From the NCBI RefSeq assembly GCF_900215505.1, contig NZ_LT907844.1, forward strand, positions 1,398,501 through 1,462,500: a DNA stretch of 64,000 nt. The letters run 5' to 3'. The notes beneath the pieces were generated by a model, which was not told the origin of the DNA, searched no databases, and was given only the letters and a program-made list of their open reading frames with translations. Each line of letters begins with the position of its first letter. The stretch's first letter is position 1. The DNA comes from Cohaesibacter sp. ES.047. GTDB taxonomy: Bacteria > Pseudomonadota > Alphaproteobacteria > Rhizobiales > Cohaesibacteraceae. This document shows positions 1 through 7,880 of this stretch, piece after piece. Made by a program: the position numbers and the translations under genes.

Positions 1-1
1 T

Positions 2-60
2 GCAACACTCCCGCCTCGATATTGTGTCGAGGCGGTTGTAGGATCCATCAGGAGTGTTGC
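2..60. repeat. nested inverted repeat at left edge of IS30-like remnant
   Basis: A 10-bp inverted repeat (GCAACACTCC at 2-11, its complement at 51-60) encloses a second perfect 9-bp hairpin (CCGCCTCGA at 11-19 with TCGAGGCGG at 27-35). It sits directly before the IS30-like transposase remnant, so it may include the old element end or a hairpin limiting read-through into the transposase. Both arms are seen directly; the role is inference. Confidence 0.45.
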
Positions 61-411
61 CATGTTATGCTTATTCGCATCTTTCGAGCGACGAACGAGA
101 ACAGATTTTCATTTTGAAAAGATTCGGTCACTTTCTTGGACGTTCCAAATCCGCGATCAGTCGGGAGTTGAGCTTTAACCGGTTGCCCTCAGGTTGCTAT
201 TTAACGAACCATGCCGATGGGAGCTATATGTTTCTTCGGCAGCGCCTTGTCATTCTTGAACAACGTGGAGACGCTCGGCCAGTTTGTTCGGTACCGGCTC
301 TCGGAGTACTGGCTGAAGGCAGGTAACGAGAAGGGTTTGCGTCCTATAAGCTCTGAGACGATTTACAGCTTCATCTATCGAGTTCGCGCTGAAAACCCGT
401 TAACTGATTGA
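54..411 (+). pseudogene. IS30-family transposase, N-terminal remnant, frameshifted
   Basis: The first frame (from GTG at 54) reads SHLSSDEREQIFILKRFG and then GRSKSAISREL, the DNA-binding N-terminus of IS30-family DDE transposases. Around 215-235 the homology moves to another frame, which contains ISSETIYSFIY, matching the conserved (I/V)S.ETIY.(F/Y)IY segment, and stops at 409-411. The catalytic DDE domain is absent. The gene is therefore frameshifted and truncated. Family identity rests on these two motifs; the exact frameshift point is uncertain. Confidence 0.6.
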
Positions 412-492
412 AGGATATAGATTTCCAAGAGTAATTGGATATGATAAACTGCCAGGAAGTTGATCTGAAGCACGCATTTTCTGGCATATATT

Positions 493-707
493 CATGATTT
501 CTTCAAAGCGCAACAAACGGGGCGGTGAACTGTTCAAAGAGCGCCTGGGTGCCATCATCGATATGAACCGTTCCTTGGTGCGGCAGTCAGGGCTGGTGCC
601 ATGAGATGAATTTGACGCGGACTTCGGCAAGCATTATCGGCAGGTGGGATGTCCGGCCAAACCAACTCGTCTGATGGTTGGGCTGAACTTTCTCAAACAA
701 ATGTACG
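493..707 (+). pseudogene. IS5-family (DUF772-type) transposase N-terminal fragment with internal stop
   Basis: The plus strand from 493 reads RGGELFKERLGAIIDMNRSL, then an in-frame TGA at 601-603 where the family usually has Trp, then DEFDADFGKHY and PTRLMVGLNFLKQMYDLS. This is the N-terminal DUF772 segment of IS5-family transposases. Homology stops at about 707, where sequence identical to the IS481 element begins. Around the junction the reading ATGTACGATCTTTCC still fits the IS5 frame, so the fusion probably used a short stretch of shared bases. The fragment cannot make a transposase. Confidence 0.6.
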
Positions 708-1240
708 ATCTTTCCTGCCTTGGTATAGAGTTCAACGAAGGCATACTTGGAAGTCCGGTCAATAGCCACAAAGAGATAGAGCTTGCCTTCAGCTGTCTGT
801 ACCTGGGCAATATCGATATGGAAATAGCCGATCGGATAGCTCTTGAAACGCTTCTTTGGCTGCTTGTCGCCTTCGACACTCGGTAGTCGCGAAACTCCGT
901 GTCGTTGTAGGCATCTGTGCAGTGAAGAGCGCGTCAGATGCGGGATTGTCGGCTGGAGTGCATAAAGGCAGTCGTCGAGAGGCAACAAGGTATGCCTGCG
1001 GAAGGCGACAATGGTCGCTTCTTCTTGCCGCGAAAGCACAGTCGAACGTGGCTCCTTCGGTCCGGTTCTTAAGTCCGCTTGTGAGGTGCGCGTCTTCCAC
1101 TTGACGACCGTTTTCTGATTGATGCCGTATCGCTTGGAAAGCACTCTCAGGCTCTCTTGACTATTTTGTATTGCTCGACGGACTGCCTCTGTCGTCGTGG
1201 CGCTGCCGTGTAGAACTTGGCCCATAGTGCTTCCCTCCAT
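587..1240 (-). pseudogene. IS481-family transposase, C-terminally truncated
   Basis: Codons 1-177 are identical in protein to the intact transposase at 34066-35031: HTH region with SKRYGINQKTVVKWK, then the start of the RNase-H-like core with GYFHIDIAQVQTAEGK. After AGK the frame runs into the antisense of the IS5 fragment and stops at 587. The second catalytic Asp (TDNG) and the Glu are missing, so no active enzyme is expected. The N-terminal DNA-binding part could still be translated. Confidence 0.8.
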
Positions 1241-1283
1241 TCAAATGAGAAAGGTGCACCATCAAAGCATGGGATCAAACACC
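708..1283 (-). mobile_element. truncated IS481-family element, copy 1
   Basis: The 576 bp here match 34499-35074 with one silent difference seen by eye (T at 907 against C in the other copy). It keeps the promoter-side terminal repeat and the first ~177 codons of the transposase and lacks the catalytic C-terminal half and the other end. The orientation is the same as in the intact copy, so the two form long direct repeats 33.8 kb apart. Confidence 0.85.
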
Positions 1284-1563
1284 TAAATGGTGCCAGACTT
1301 TGTGATCCTTCCCTTGTTGCCTTGTTATTTTTATTTTTACTTATTTTTTTCTTTGGCTTCCACACTCTGAGGGCACGTGAGGGGCGCCACTCTGCCTTTA
1401 CGGCACATGGGATGTTTGCCTGACGTTCGGTGCAGGCATGGCGGTCGCTCGATGACGCGTCTCAAGTGAGGTTGTTTGAGGCGTATTTCTTTGCTTGATT
1501 GCCTGTTTTGGCTTACAGACATTGAACAGCTCGATGCGATGTTTGTTTCAAGGGAGAGATGGT

Positions 1564-2007
1564 ATGGCCCCGCGGCCCGGATTTGACGAATGGGTGCTTC
1601 AGTGCGCCGAAGCGGTTGCCATGCGCAGTCGTGATCCCTCAACCAAGGTGGGCTGTGTGATCGTGCGGCCCGACAAGAGTTTCGCTGCCGTGGGCTACAA
1701 TGGTTTTCCCCGCTCGATGGAAGATCGACCAGACTGGTGGGACAGTCGCGAGGAGAAATATGATCGCGTTGTTCACGCGGAAATGAATGCCCTGGCGGCC
1801 ATGAAGGAACCTGCCAAAGGATGCATTGTTTATGTCACGCATCCACCTTGCAAGGAATGCACGAAGTTTCTGGCGGCGCATCAGGTTGCCCGTGTCGTCT
1901 GGCGTCATAACGAGGGGATTCAGGGCCGTTTTGACACAACCCGGTCGGAGCAGATACTCGGAGACTGCGGGATCGAGTTCAAGGTCATCGGAATGCCTGT
2001 GATCTGA
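1564..2007 (+). CDS. deoxycytidylate (dCMP) deaminase family protein
   Basis: This 147-residue protein carries the zinc-deaminase signature: HAEMNA at residues 71-76 (zinc-binding His and catalytic Glu) and PPCKEC at 94-99 (two zinc-binding Cys). The long loop between the strand VGYNGFPR (residues 43-50) and the HAE motif fits dCMP deaminases, which convert dCMP to dUMP for dTTP synthesis, better than tRNA adenosine or free cytidine deaminases. The ATG at 1564 follows AAGGGAGAG at good spacing; an upstream in-frame ATG at 1495 lacks a ribosome site. It stands alone, between IS debris and cspA. A broader nucleoside-deaminase role cannot be excluded. Confidence 0.82.
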   Translation: MAPRPGFDEWVLQCAEAVAMRSRDPSTKVGCVIVRPDKSFAAVGYNGFPRSMEDRPDWWDSREEKYDRVVHAEMNALAAMKEPAKGCIVYVTHPPCKECTKFLAAHQVARVVWRHNEGIQGRFDTTRSEQILGDCGIEFKVIGMPVI

Positions 2008-2276
2008 TATGTGATCAGAGGTTGTTGCCGAAAAGAGTGCATCTATTTTATGCAGGCCCTATATTCTTTTTTGTTTTTTCTTGATTTCGCTGCAATTTGC
2101 AGGCATCAAGAATGGTGTACGTTTCTGCCATCATAGGCCATTGATCTACCGGCATTGCCGGTTTGCTTCATTCCCCCCTGATTACGCGAACGTTCTGTTG
2201 GTGTACAAATGTACACTGAATCCCACTCGCTCAATTGATGAAGCGCGTGTATTTAAGTTAAAAATGAGGTACTGCC
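2008..2276 (+). promoter_or_regulatory. long 5' leader/promoter region of the cold-shock gene
   Basis: These 269 bp between the dCMP deaminase stop and the cold-shock start codon contain no ORF with recognisable similarity. A perfect 6-bp hairpin (ACCGGC-ATT-GCCGGT, 2148-2162) lies midway. Long structured untranslated leaders are known for cspA-type mRNAs; that this is one is inference from length and position. Confidence 0.4.
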
Positions 2277-2486
2277 ATGACTGTTGGCACCGTAAAATTC
2301 TTCAATTCCACCAAAGGCTACGGCTTTATCGCTCCTGATGATGGCGGCAAAGACGCTTTCGTCCATATTTCTGCTGTTGAACGCGCTGGTCTGAGCGGAC
2401 TGGACGAAGGTCAGAAAGTTTCTTACGAACTTGAAGCTGGCCGTAATGGTAAAGTCGCAGCTGTCAATCTGCAGTTGGCCGACTGA
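2277..2486 (+). CDS. CspA-family cold-shock protein
   Basis: A 69-residue single cold-shock domain: GTVKFFNSTKGYGFI at the N-terminus with RNP1 (KGYGFI, residues 13-18) and RNP2 (DAFVHI, 26-31). Such proteins bind single-stranded RNA and DNA and melt mRNA structure. The length is canonical for single-domain members. The start is supported by GAGG 6-10 bases upstream. Which paralogue it is (cold-induced or constitutive) cannot be told from sequence alone. Confidence 0.95.
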   Translation: MTVGTVKFFNSTKGYGFIAPDDGGKDAFVHISAVERAGLSGLDEGQKVSYELEAGRNGKVAAVNLQLAD

Positions 2487-2550
2487 TTCAGCAGTAAAGT
2501 CTCCCCGGCGAGGGCGGCTTTAATTCCTTTTGCTGGAAAAAGGACCTTTC

Positions 2551-2835
2551 GTGGCTCTCAATGCAAGACTTCAGGTGGAACAACGTTTCAAGACGAAGAA
2601 GAAGCCTGAAAACGATATCTTGGATGAGCAGCAGGAAAGGATGGTGAAAGTCAGAGAGAAGTTCGCACGCCTCAAGGCCTTGCGCCTCGAAATGGCTGCC
2701 AAGGATGCCGAAACGGTGCCCGCTGGCAAAGCGACTTCTGCAAGAAAAGCGTCCAAGTCGCTTTTCTCGATTTTCATATCGCTTACAAAAATATCTTCTC
2801 GCGACATGTGTTCAGTCCGGTTGCGCGAAGTTTAG
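2551..2835 (+). CDS. small basic hypothetical protein
   Basis: I do not recognise this gene. The GTG at 2551 is preceded by AAAAAGGA at good spacing, so I prefer it to a TTG at 2530. The 94-residue product is highly charged and predicted helical in its first 60 residues (repeated Lys/Arg/Glu, for example FKTKKKPE and QQERMVKVREKF), with a less convincing Ser-rich tail. It lies 64 bp after cspA on the same strand, so co-transcription is possible. The tail may be frameshifted or non-conserved. Confidence 0.55.
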   Translation: MALNARLQVEQRFKTKKKPENDILDEQQERMVKVREKFARLKALRLEMAAKDAETVPAGKATSARKASKSLFSIFISLTKISSRDMCSVRLREV

Positions 2836-3006
2836 CCTTGGTTAGGTGTCTGGGTGGGGCGCTTCAGTTGTTCATCCGACATATAAGGCTTTCTGTGCGT
2901 CTCGCGCACCAGTTCCAGCTGCCGATGCTGTTGAGCTCAAACAGATTTCTTCCGACTATTCTTGGACAATCGACAGTCAGCCGTTGAGGCTTGGTGCAAT
3001 GCTCAC

Positions 3007-3423
3007 TTACGGCACGCGATAGGCCATGCCGATGGACGCGGGGGCAACCGGTTCGAACCCGAAACTGGCGTAGAGCTTGTCTGCGGGCAGATCGGCGACA
3101 AGGGAGACATAGGCCTTGGAGCCCAGCTCGGTGTTCACATAGTCCATCAATTCGGCCATGATCCGTTTGCCAAGGCCCTTGCCTTGATGGGCCGGATCCA
3201 CCGCGACATCGGCGATGATAAAGACGCAACCACCATCGCCCACCAGTCGTCCCATTCCCACAACGGTCTCTCCCTTGAGCACCAATGCGGCGACAATCGT
3301 CCCTTCGAGGCCCTTGCGGGCCGCTTCCTGGGAGTAGACGGTCAGCCCGGTGATGCGCCTCAAGCGCAGAAAATCTTCAAGGGGCGGGGTTTGTCTGACG
3401 ATCCGGTAGTCCTGCGTGTTCAT
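3007..3423 (-). CDS. GNAT-family N-acetyltransferase
   Basis: A 138-residue GNAT domain. The acetyl-CoA pyrophosphate loop is visible as AHQGKGLGKRIM (residues 79-90, Q/R-x-x-G-x-G/A), preceded by the strand VFIIADVAVDP. It ends with the usual ADKLYASFGFEPV segment. The ATG at 3423 lies 14 bp after the agmatinase stop, so it is the last gene of the polyamine operon, which makes a polyamine or related amine a reasonable guess for the acceptor. That is inference; GNAT substrate cannot be read from these motifs. Confidence 0.85.
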   Translation of the reverse strand: MNTQDYRIVRQTPPLEDFLRLRRITGLTVYSQEAARKGLEGTIVAALVLKGETVVGMGRLVGDGGCVFIIADVAVDPAHQGKGLGKRIMAELMDYVNTELGSKAYVSLVADLPADKLYASFGFEPVAPASIGMAYRVP

Positions 3424-3437
3424 GGAGGAGGTCCTGT

Positions 3438-4322
3438 CTATTCCCGGCTGGCCGCGACCAGCCCCATGAGGCGATAGGTGAGGCTTGCCGCAGTGAAATC
3501 CCATGCCCATTGATCGGCCATCGGAGCCAGTTCGACCACGTCAAAGCCAACACAGCGTGGTCCGGTGAGTACATCTTCGATCAGGCTGAGCGCCTGATAG
3601 TATGCAAGGCCGCCGGGCACGGGCGTTCCTGTGGCGGGCATGATCGAGGGGTCGAGGCCATCGACATCGAAGGTTACATAGACGTCTTCAGGGAAGCCTT
3701 CAGGCAAATCGAATTCAGTGATATTGTTGGTGACGAGCTTTTCCGCGTCAATATAGTGGATGTGTTCGGATTTGACGCGAGCCTCGTGTTCTTCGATGCA
3801 TAGAGCGCGAATCCCCAGCTGCATGAGGGGCAGCTTTTCTTCCACCGCACATAGATGCATGACCGATGCGTGAGAGTGGCGATTGCCCCGATAGGCATTG
3901 CGCAGGTCCGCATGAGCATCGATCTGCAGAATGCCGATGGGCTTTTGCAAGGCATCGACCACGCCCATGATCGCGGCATAGGACAGGCTGTGTTCGCCCC
4001 CCAGCGTGACCGGGATGCGGCCCGCTTTGACGCTCTCTGCGGTTCTGCGGCGCAGGGCCAGCATCACTTCTTCGATGGTCTGGTCGCAATCGATGGGATC
4101 GGATGTGATGATCCCGTGCTCGAGGGGAAAGCCGCGACCATCATAGCGTTCGAGCTCTTGACTGGCTTCCAGCAGAGCAGACGGGCCGGCTGCCGTGCCA
4201 GATCCATAGGAGACGGTTTTTTCAAGCGGGCAGGGGATGACTTCGAAAAGCGCGGTATCCGCATTGCTCTCGGTTTCGGTCAGCTCGGAGGCAAGAAAGG
4301 CGGGATAGGAATAATCGGCCAT
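3438..4322 (-). CDS. speB: ureohydrolase, agmatinase-like (SpeB family)
   Basis: 294 residues of the arginase/agmatinase family with all manganese motifs: GGEHS (108-112), DAHAD (135-139), SHAS (150-153) and FDVDGLDP (218-225). Agmatinase splits agmatine to putrescine and urea in the cytoplasm. Placement in one operon with arginine decarboxylase, which makes agmatine, favours agmatinase over arginase or guanidinobutyrase. The ATG at 4322 follows AAAGAGA. Gap to the upstream decarboxylase gene is 76 bp. The symbol is given on family and context; substrate was not tested. Confidence 0.85.
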   Translation of the reverse strand: MADYSYPAFLASELTETESNADTALFEVIPCPLEKTVSYGSGTAAGPSALLEASQELERYDGRGFPLEHGIITSDPIDCDQTIEEVMLALRRRTAESVKAGRIPVTLGGEHSLSYAAIMGVVDALQKPIGILQIDAHADLRNAYRGNRHSHASVMHLCAVEEKLPLMQLGIRALCIEEHEARVKSEHIHYIDAEKLVTNNITEFDLPEGFPEDVYVTFDVDGLDPSIMPATGTPVPGGLAYYQALSLIEDVLTGPRCVGFDVVELAPMADQWAWDFTAASLTYRLMGLVAASRE

Positions 4323-4398
4323 TGGGTGTCTCTTTCTGACGGATCGAGGCATCGGCCTCAGCTTGGATGGGTGCGAATGGCGCAGCGTGAATGCAAGA

Positions 4399-5604
4399 CT
4401 AGGATAGTCTGTCGCGAAACTCTTCGTAGGGGAAGCGGCGGATGATCTCTAGTTCATCGCTTTCGGAATCCCAAAGGGCAATCGAGGGCAGTCTCACACC
4501 ATTGAAGGTGTTGGTCTTGACCATGGAATAGTGGGCTTGATCGAGAAATGCAATGCGCTGGCCGATCTCGGGCGTGTCTTTAAAGCGATAATCGCCAATG
4601 ACGTCGCCTGCAAGGCAGGATGGACCACCCAGACGCAAGACCTTGCTCTGATCGGCTCCGTCATCGGGTTCGCCAAGCAGGGCCGGACGGTAGGGGGCTT
4701 CGATCACATCGGGCATGTGGCAGGTGGCCGAGATGTCCATGATGGCCAAATCCACCTCGCCATTGCGGGCCACATCGAGCACTTCGCCGACAAGAATTCC
4801 GGCATCAAGCGCGACCGCCTCACCCGGCTCGAGGTAGATCTCGATGTCGTATTTCTGCTTGATTGTCTTGAGGAAAGCGACAAGCTCGTCGCGTTGATAG
4901 TCGGGGCGGGTGATGTGGTGCCCACCGCCGAAGTTGAGCCACTTCAGTTTTTTCAGCCAAGGCGCAATCTTGTCCTCAATTGCCTCGAAGGTGCGTTTGA
5001 GCGGCAGGAAATCCTGTTCACACAGGGTATGCATATGCAGACCAGAGATGGCGTCGATATCCGCATCGGTCAGTTGACTGATCGGGGTGCCGAGGCGAGA
5101 GCCGGCGGCGCAAGGATCATATTTGGGGATCGAGCCTTCGGAATGCTCGGGGTTGATGCGCAAGCCGAAATCGGGCGCGTAGCCCCATTTGCGTGCGGCC
5201 TCAATGAGCGGGGCGAAGCGGGCAAGCTGGGCCGGGCTGTTGAAGATCAGATGGTCGGACAGCTCAAGGATCTCTGGCAGTTCATCGGCCTTGAAGCCAG
5301 CGGAATAGGTCGCAAGCTCTCCGCCGAATTTCTCGCGCGCCAGCTTTGCCTCCCACAGGCCCGAGGCGCAGGTGCCGTCGAGATACTCAGCGATCAGATC
5401 GCCGAGCGACCAGCAGGAAAAGGCCTTGAGGGCCAACAGCACCTTGACGTCTGCGTCCTTGCCGACTTGCGACAGGATGGACAGGTTGCGCCGGATCGCG
5501 GCCTTGTCGATGACAAAGCAGGGGGAGGGAACGCGGGCAAGGTCGAAGTCCTTGAAGGCACCGGCATCCCCTGCCTGTGTTTCCATGATGGGCGCATCGG
5601 TCAT
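4399..5604 (-). CDS. nspC: carboxynorspermidine/carboxyspermidine decarboxylase
   Basis: 401 residues, fold-III PLP decarboxylase related to diaminopimelate decarboxylase. The PLP lysine is K60 in LLALKAFSCWS; further family motifs are HMHTLCEQDF, NFGGGHHITR, LEPGEAV and ATCHMPDVIE. The enzyme removes the carboxyl group from carboxyspermidine or carboxynorspermidine to give spermidine or norspermidine. It follows its partner dehydrogenase gene directly. The ATG at 5604 has GGGAG upstream; a longer frame to 5685 lacks a good ribosome site. Whether the main product is spermidine or norspermidine depends on the diamine available; with agmatinase present, putrescine and hence spermidine is likely. 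Confidence 0.9.
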   Translation of the reverse strand: MTDAPIMETQAGDAGAFKDFDLARVPSPCFVIDKAAIRRNLSILSQVGKDADVKVLLALKAFSCWSLGDLIAEYLDGTCASGLWEAKLAREKFGGELATYSAGFKADELPEILELSDHLIFNSPAQLARFAPLIEAARKWGYAPDFGLRINPEHSEGSIPKYDPCAAGSRLGTPISQLTDADIDAISGLHMHTLCEQDFLPLKRTFEAIEDKIAPWLKKLKWLNFGGGHHITRPDYQRDELVAFLKTIKQKYDIEIYLEPGEAVALDAGILVGEVLDVARNGEVDLAIMDISATCHMPDVIEAPYRPALLGEPDDGADQSKVLRLGGPSCLAGDVIGDYRFKDTPEIGQRIAFLDQAHYSMVKTNTFNGVRLPSIALWDSESDELEIIRRFPYEEFRDRLS

Positions 5605-5648
5605 TGAACAACTCCCGGGTCGGGTCGCAAAGGGGCAAATCAGATTGG

Positions 5649-5680
5649 GAAGCCCCCGAGAAGGGGGCTTTCGTGTTTGG
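5649..5680 (-). terminator. hairpin between the two carboxyspermidine genes
   Basis: AGCCCCC and GGGGGCT flank a short loop (5651-5670), with a T-rich tail on the plus side only. On the operon (minus) strand it is a strong GC stem without a clear U-tract, so it may act as an mRNA processing or attenuation element rather than a full terminator. The structure is seen; the role is inference. Confidence 0.45.
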
Positions 5681-5734
5681 TTCACGATGGTCTTTGTGTG
5701 GTGCCATCATGTCGCGTTTGCAGAACAAACGCTT

Positions 5735-6940
5735 TTAGAAGTCGAGCGGCTTGTCGAGATCGACGGCTTGCCATGGCAGGCCGTGCTTGTTGAGCATGTC
5801 CATGAAGGGATCAGGATCCATCTGTTCCATGTTGAAGACGCCTTTGCCGGACCAGTCGCCCTTGAGCATCAAGGCTGCACCGATCATGGCAGGCACACCG
5901 GTGGTGTAGGACACCGCCTGCGAGCCAACCTCGGCGAAGCATTCTTCATGATCGCAAATGTTGTAGACATAGACGGTTTTGTCCTTGCCGTCTTTCTCAC
6001 CGGTCATGATGTTGCCGATGCAGGTCTTGCCTTTGGTGGTTTTTCCCAGATCGCCGGGGTTGGGCAGGACAGCCTTCAAAAACTGCAGCGGGATGATTTC
6101 CTTGCCCTCATAGATGACCGGATCAATGCGGGTCATGCCGACATTCTGCAGCACTTCCAAATGTTTGATATAGGCATCGCCAAAGGTCATCCAGAAGCGG
6201 GCGCGCTTGATCTCGGGCAGATGCTTGACGATGCTTTCCAGCTCCTCGTGGTACATCTGGTACATGTTCTTCTCGCCAACGGCGGGGAAGTCATAGGGCT
6301 GTTTGTTGGACATGGCCGGGGTCGTCACCCATTCGCCATTTTCCCAGTGATGCACCGGGGCCGTTACTTCGCGGATGTTGATTTCCGGGTTGAAGTTGGT
6401 GGCAAAATGCTGGCCATGGTCGCCGCCATTGCAGTCGAGAATGTCGAGGGTTTCGATGCGGTCAAGCAGATGCTTCTTGGCATGGGCGGTGTAGACATTG
6501 GTCACGCCGGGATCAAAGCCCGAGCCGAGCAGGGCCATCAGGCCTGCTTCCTCGAAGCGCTGCTGGTAGGCCCACTGCCAGCTATATTCGAATTTTGCAA
6601 CGTCGCGCGGCTCATAGTTGGCCGTGTCGAGATAGTTGACGCCGGATTTGAGGCACGCATCCATGATGTTGAGGTCCTGATAGGGCAGGGCCACGTTGAC
6701 CACCAGCGAAACGCCAAGAGTATCGATGAGGGCCGCGGTTGCTTCGACATCGTCGGCATCGACTTCGGCAGTCTTGATGGTGACGCCGGTGCGTTCCTTA
6801 ACGGAGGCTGCGATTTCGTCGCATTTGAACTTGCGGCGTGAGGCCAGCGTGATGTCGCCGAACAGCTCGGAGAGCTGGGCCATCTTGTGGACCACGACAG
6901 AGCCGACGCCACCAGCGCCGATAACCAGAATCTTGTTCAT
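5735..6940 (-). CDS. carboxynorspermidine dehydrogenase (saccharopine dehydrogenase family)
   Basis: 401 residues with an N-terminal Rossmann motif (VIGAGGVGSVV, residues 6-16) and saccharopine-dehydrogenase features such as VVNVALPYQDLNIMDACL, VNYLDTANYEP and GSGFDPGVTNV. Bacterial members next to nspC reductively condense a diamine with aspartate semialdehyde, using NADPH, to form carboxyspermidine or carboxynorspermidine. The adjacency to nspC and to speA/speB is the main reason to choose this over lysine metabolism. Start at 6940 is canonical; 94 bp separate it from the hydrolase upstream. Confidence 0.88.
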   Translation of the reverse strand: MNKILVIGAGGVGSVVVHKMAQLSELFGDITLASRRKFKCDEIAASVKERTGVTIKTAEVDADDVEATAALIDTLGVSLVVNVALPYQDLNIMDACLKSGVNYLDTANYEPRDVAKFEYSWQWAYQQRFEEAGLMALLGSGFDPGVTNVYTAHAKKHLLDRIETLDILDCNGGDHGQHFATNFNPEINIREVTAPVHHWENGEWVTTPAMSNKQPYDFPAVGEKNMYQMYHEELESIVKHLPEIKRARFWMTFGDAYIKHLEVLQNVGMTRIDPVIYEGKEIIPLQFLKAVLPNPGDLGKTTKGKTCIGNIMTGEKDGKDKTVYVYNICDHEECFAEVGSQAVSYTTGVPAMIGAALMLKGDWSGKGVFNMEQMDPDPFMDMLNKHGLPWQAVDLDKPLDF

Positions 6941-7034
6941 CTCAGTGTTCCTTCTCCTGAAAGGGCCTTTGCAGCCTGTGTCGCAGGACGCTCAACAACA
7001 ACAGTCGAGAGCGGATTGTTCTTGTTTTTGATTT

Positions 7035-7865
7035 CTAGAGAGCAGACAGAATCTCTTCTGACCGCGTCCAGAGAATTGCACTTCCCTCGGAGGGAATTCT
7101 GCTAAGCGTTGCGGACGGCAGGCGCTCCGCCAGCGTTTCCCCGAAATCGGGTGCGTGAACCGGGCTGATGTCGCGCAGGCCATACCAGAGCTGAACCGGG
7201 CAGGGCATCTCTTCGACATCGAAGGTCCATGGTGCCATTGCAAGGACCGTGTCTTGCGCATAGCCGACAGGGCCCTGACAAAAGCCATCCTCAAGGGATT
7301 GACGATAGCGGGGGGCAAAATCGGGAGCCATGTAGAAGGCGCGATCCTGATCGCTGCTCATGGTCTCGATCATTTGCATCAGCCAGTCCGGGGTCGCAGA
7401 TTTTTCGATTTCATCCTGAAGTGCATCGGGCTTGTTCGTCGCCAGATCCACCATGGATGCCACGGGGGCGGGCAACTGGCTTATGACCTTCGGGTGAGAC
7501 AATTCATCCTGCCCGGAGACGATCGTGACGGACGACGCGATGCCAGCCGCGCCCAGCGCCAAGGCAAACGGGGCGCCTTGCGAAAAGCCGATGGTCTTGA
7601 CGCTGGATACACCAAGATGATCGAGCAGGTGCGCAATGTCACTTTGCCACGAAGTAAAGCTCTTGCCTTCGTCCGGGTCGGACCCGCCAAGCCCGGGACG
7701 ATCCACCGAGATCATCCTGAGGCCTTGCGCAGAGCAAACATCCTCGCCAAATGGCAACAGACCGGCCATCCCGGCGCCGGGGCAATAGAGGACGGGCGCG
7801 CCGTCTTCCTTGCCCCATTCGTGCCAGGCGAGGTGTCGTTCATCGGGTGTTTGCAGTCTTGGCAT
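7035..7865 (-). CDS. alpha/beta hydrolase with apparently lost catalytic histidine
   Basis: A 276-residue alpha/beta-hydrolase: oxyanion region YCPGAGMAG (28-36), strand with DRPGLGGSD (55-63), nucleophile elbow GFSQGAPF (Ser95), acid WYGLRD near 224-229. In relatives the C-terminus reads EGHxxL; here it is EGSAILW, with Ser262 where the catalytic His should be. The gene is inside the polyamine operon, 15 bp after speA, which is not a standard place for a hydrolase. It may be a non-hydrolytic scaffold, or another His may serve. Enzyme substrate unknown. Confidence 0.75.
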   Translation of the reverse strand: MPRLQTPDERHLAWHEWGKEDGAPVLYCPGAGMAGLLPFGEDVCSAQGLRMISVDRPGLGGSDPDEGKSFTSWQSDIAHLLDHLGVSSVKTIGFSQGAPFALALGAAGIASSVTIVSGQDELSHPKVISQLPAPVASMVDLATNKPDALQDEIEKSATPDWLMQMIETMSSDQDRAFYMAPDFAPRYRQSLEDGFCQGPVGYAQDTVLAMAPWTFDVEEMPCPVQLWYGLRDISPVHAPDFGETLAERLPSATLSRIPSEGSAILWTRSEEILSAL

Positions 7866-7880
7866 TCATTGCCCCTGATG

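Noticed and set aside
3049-3060. GGTTCGAACCC resembling a tRNA T-loop
   Set aside because: It lies inside the GNAT coding sequence and no acceptor or anticodon stem can be drawn around it.
4531-5607. Plus-strand open frame of 358 codons
   Set aside because: Antisense shadow of the carboxynorspermidine decarboxylase gene, whose protein motifs are unambiguous.
5372-6841. Plus-strand open frame of 489 codons
   Set aside because: It is antisense to the carboxyspermidine dehydrogenase gene, has no ribosome site and its protein matches no fold I know; typical of GC-rich third-codon positions.
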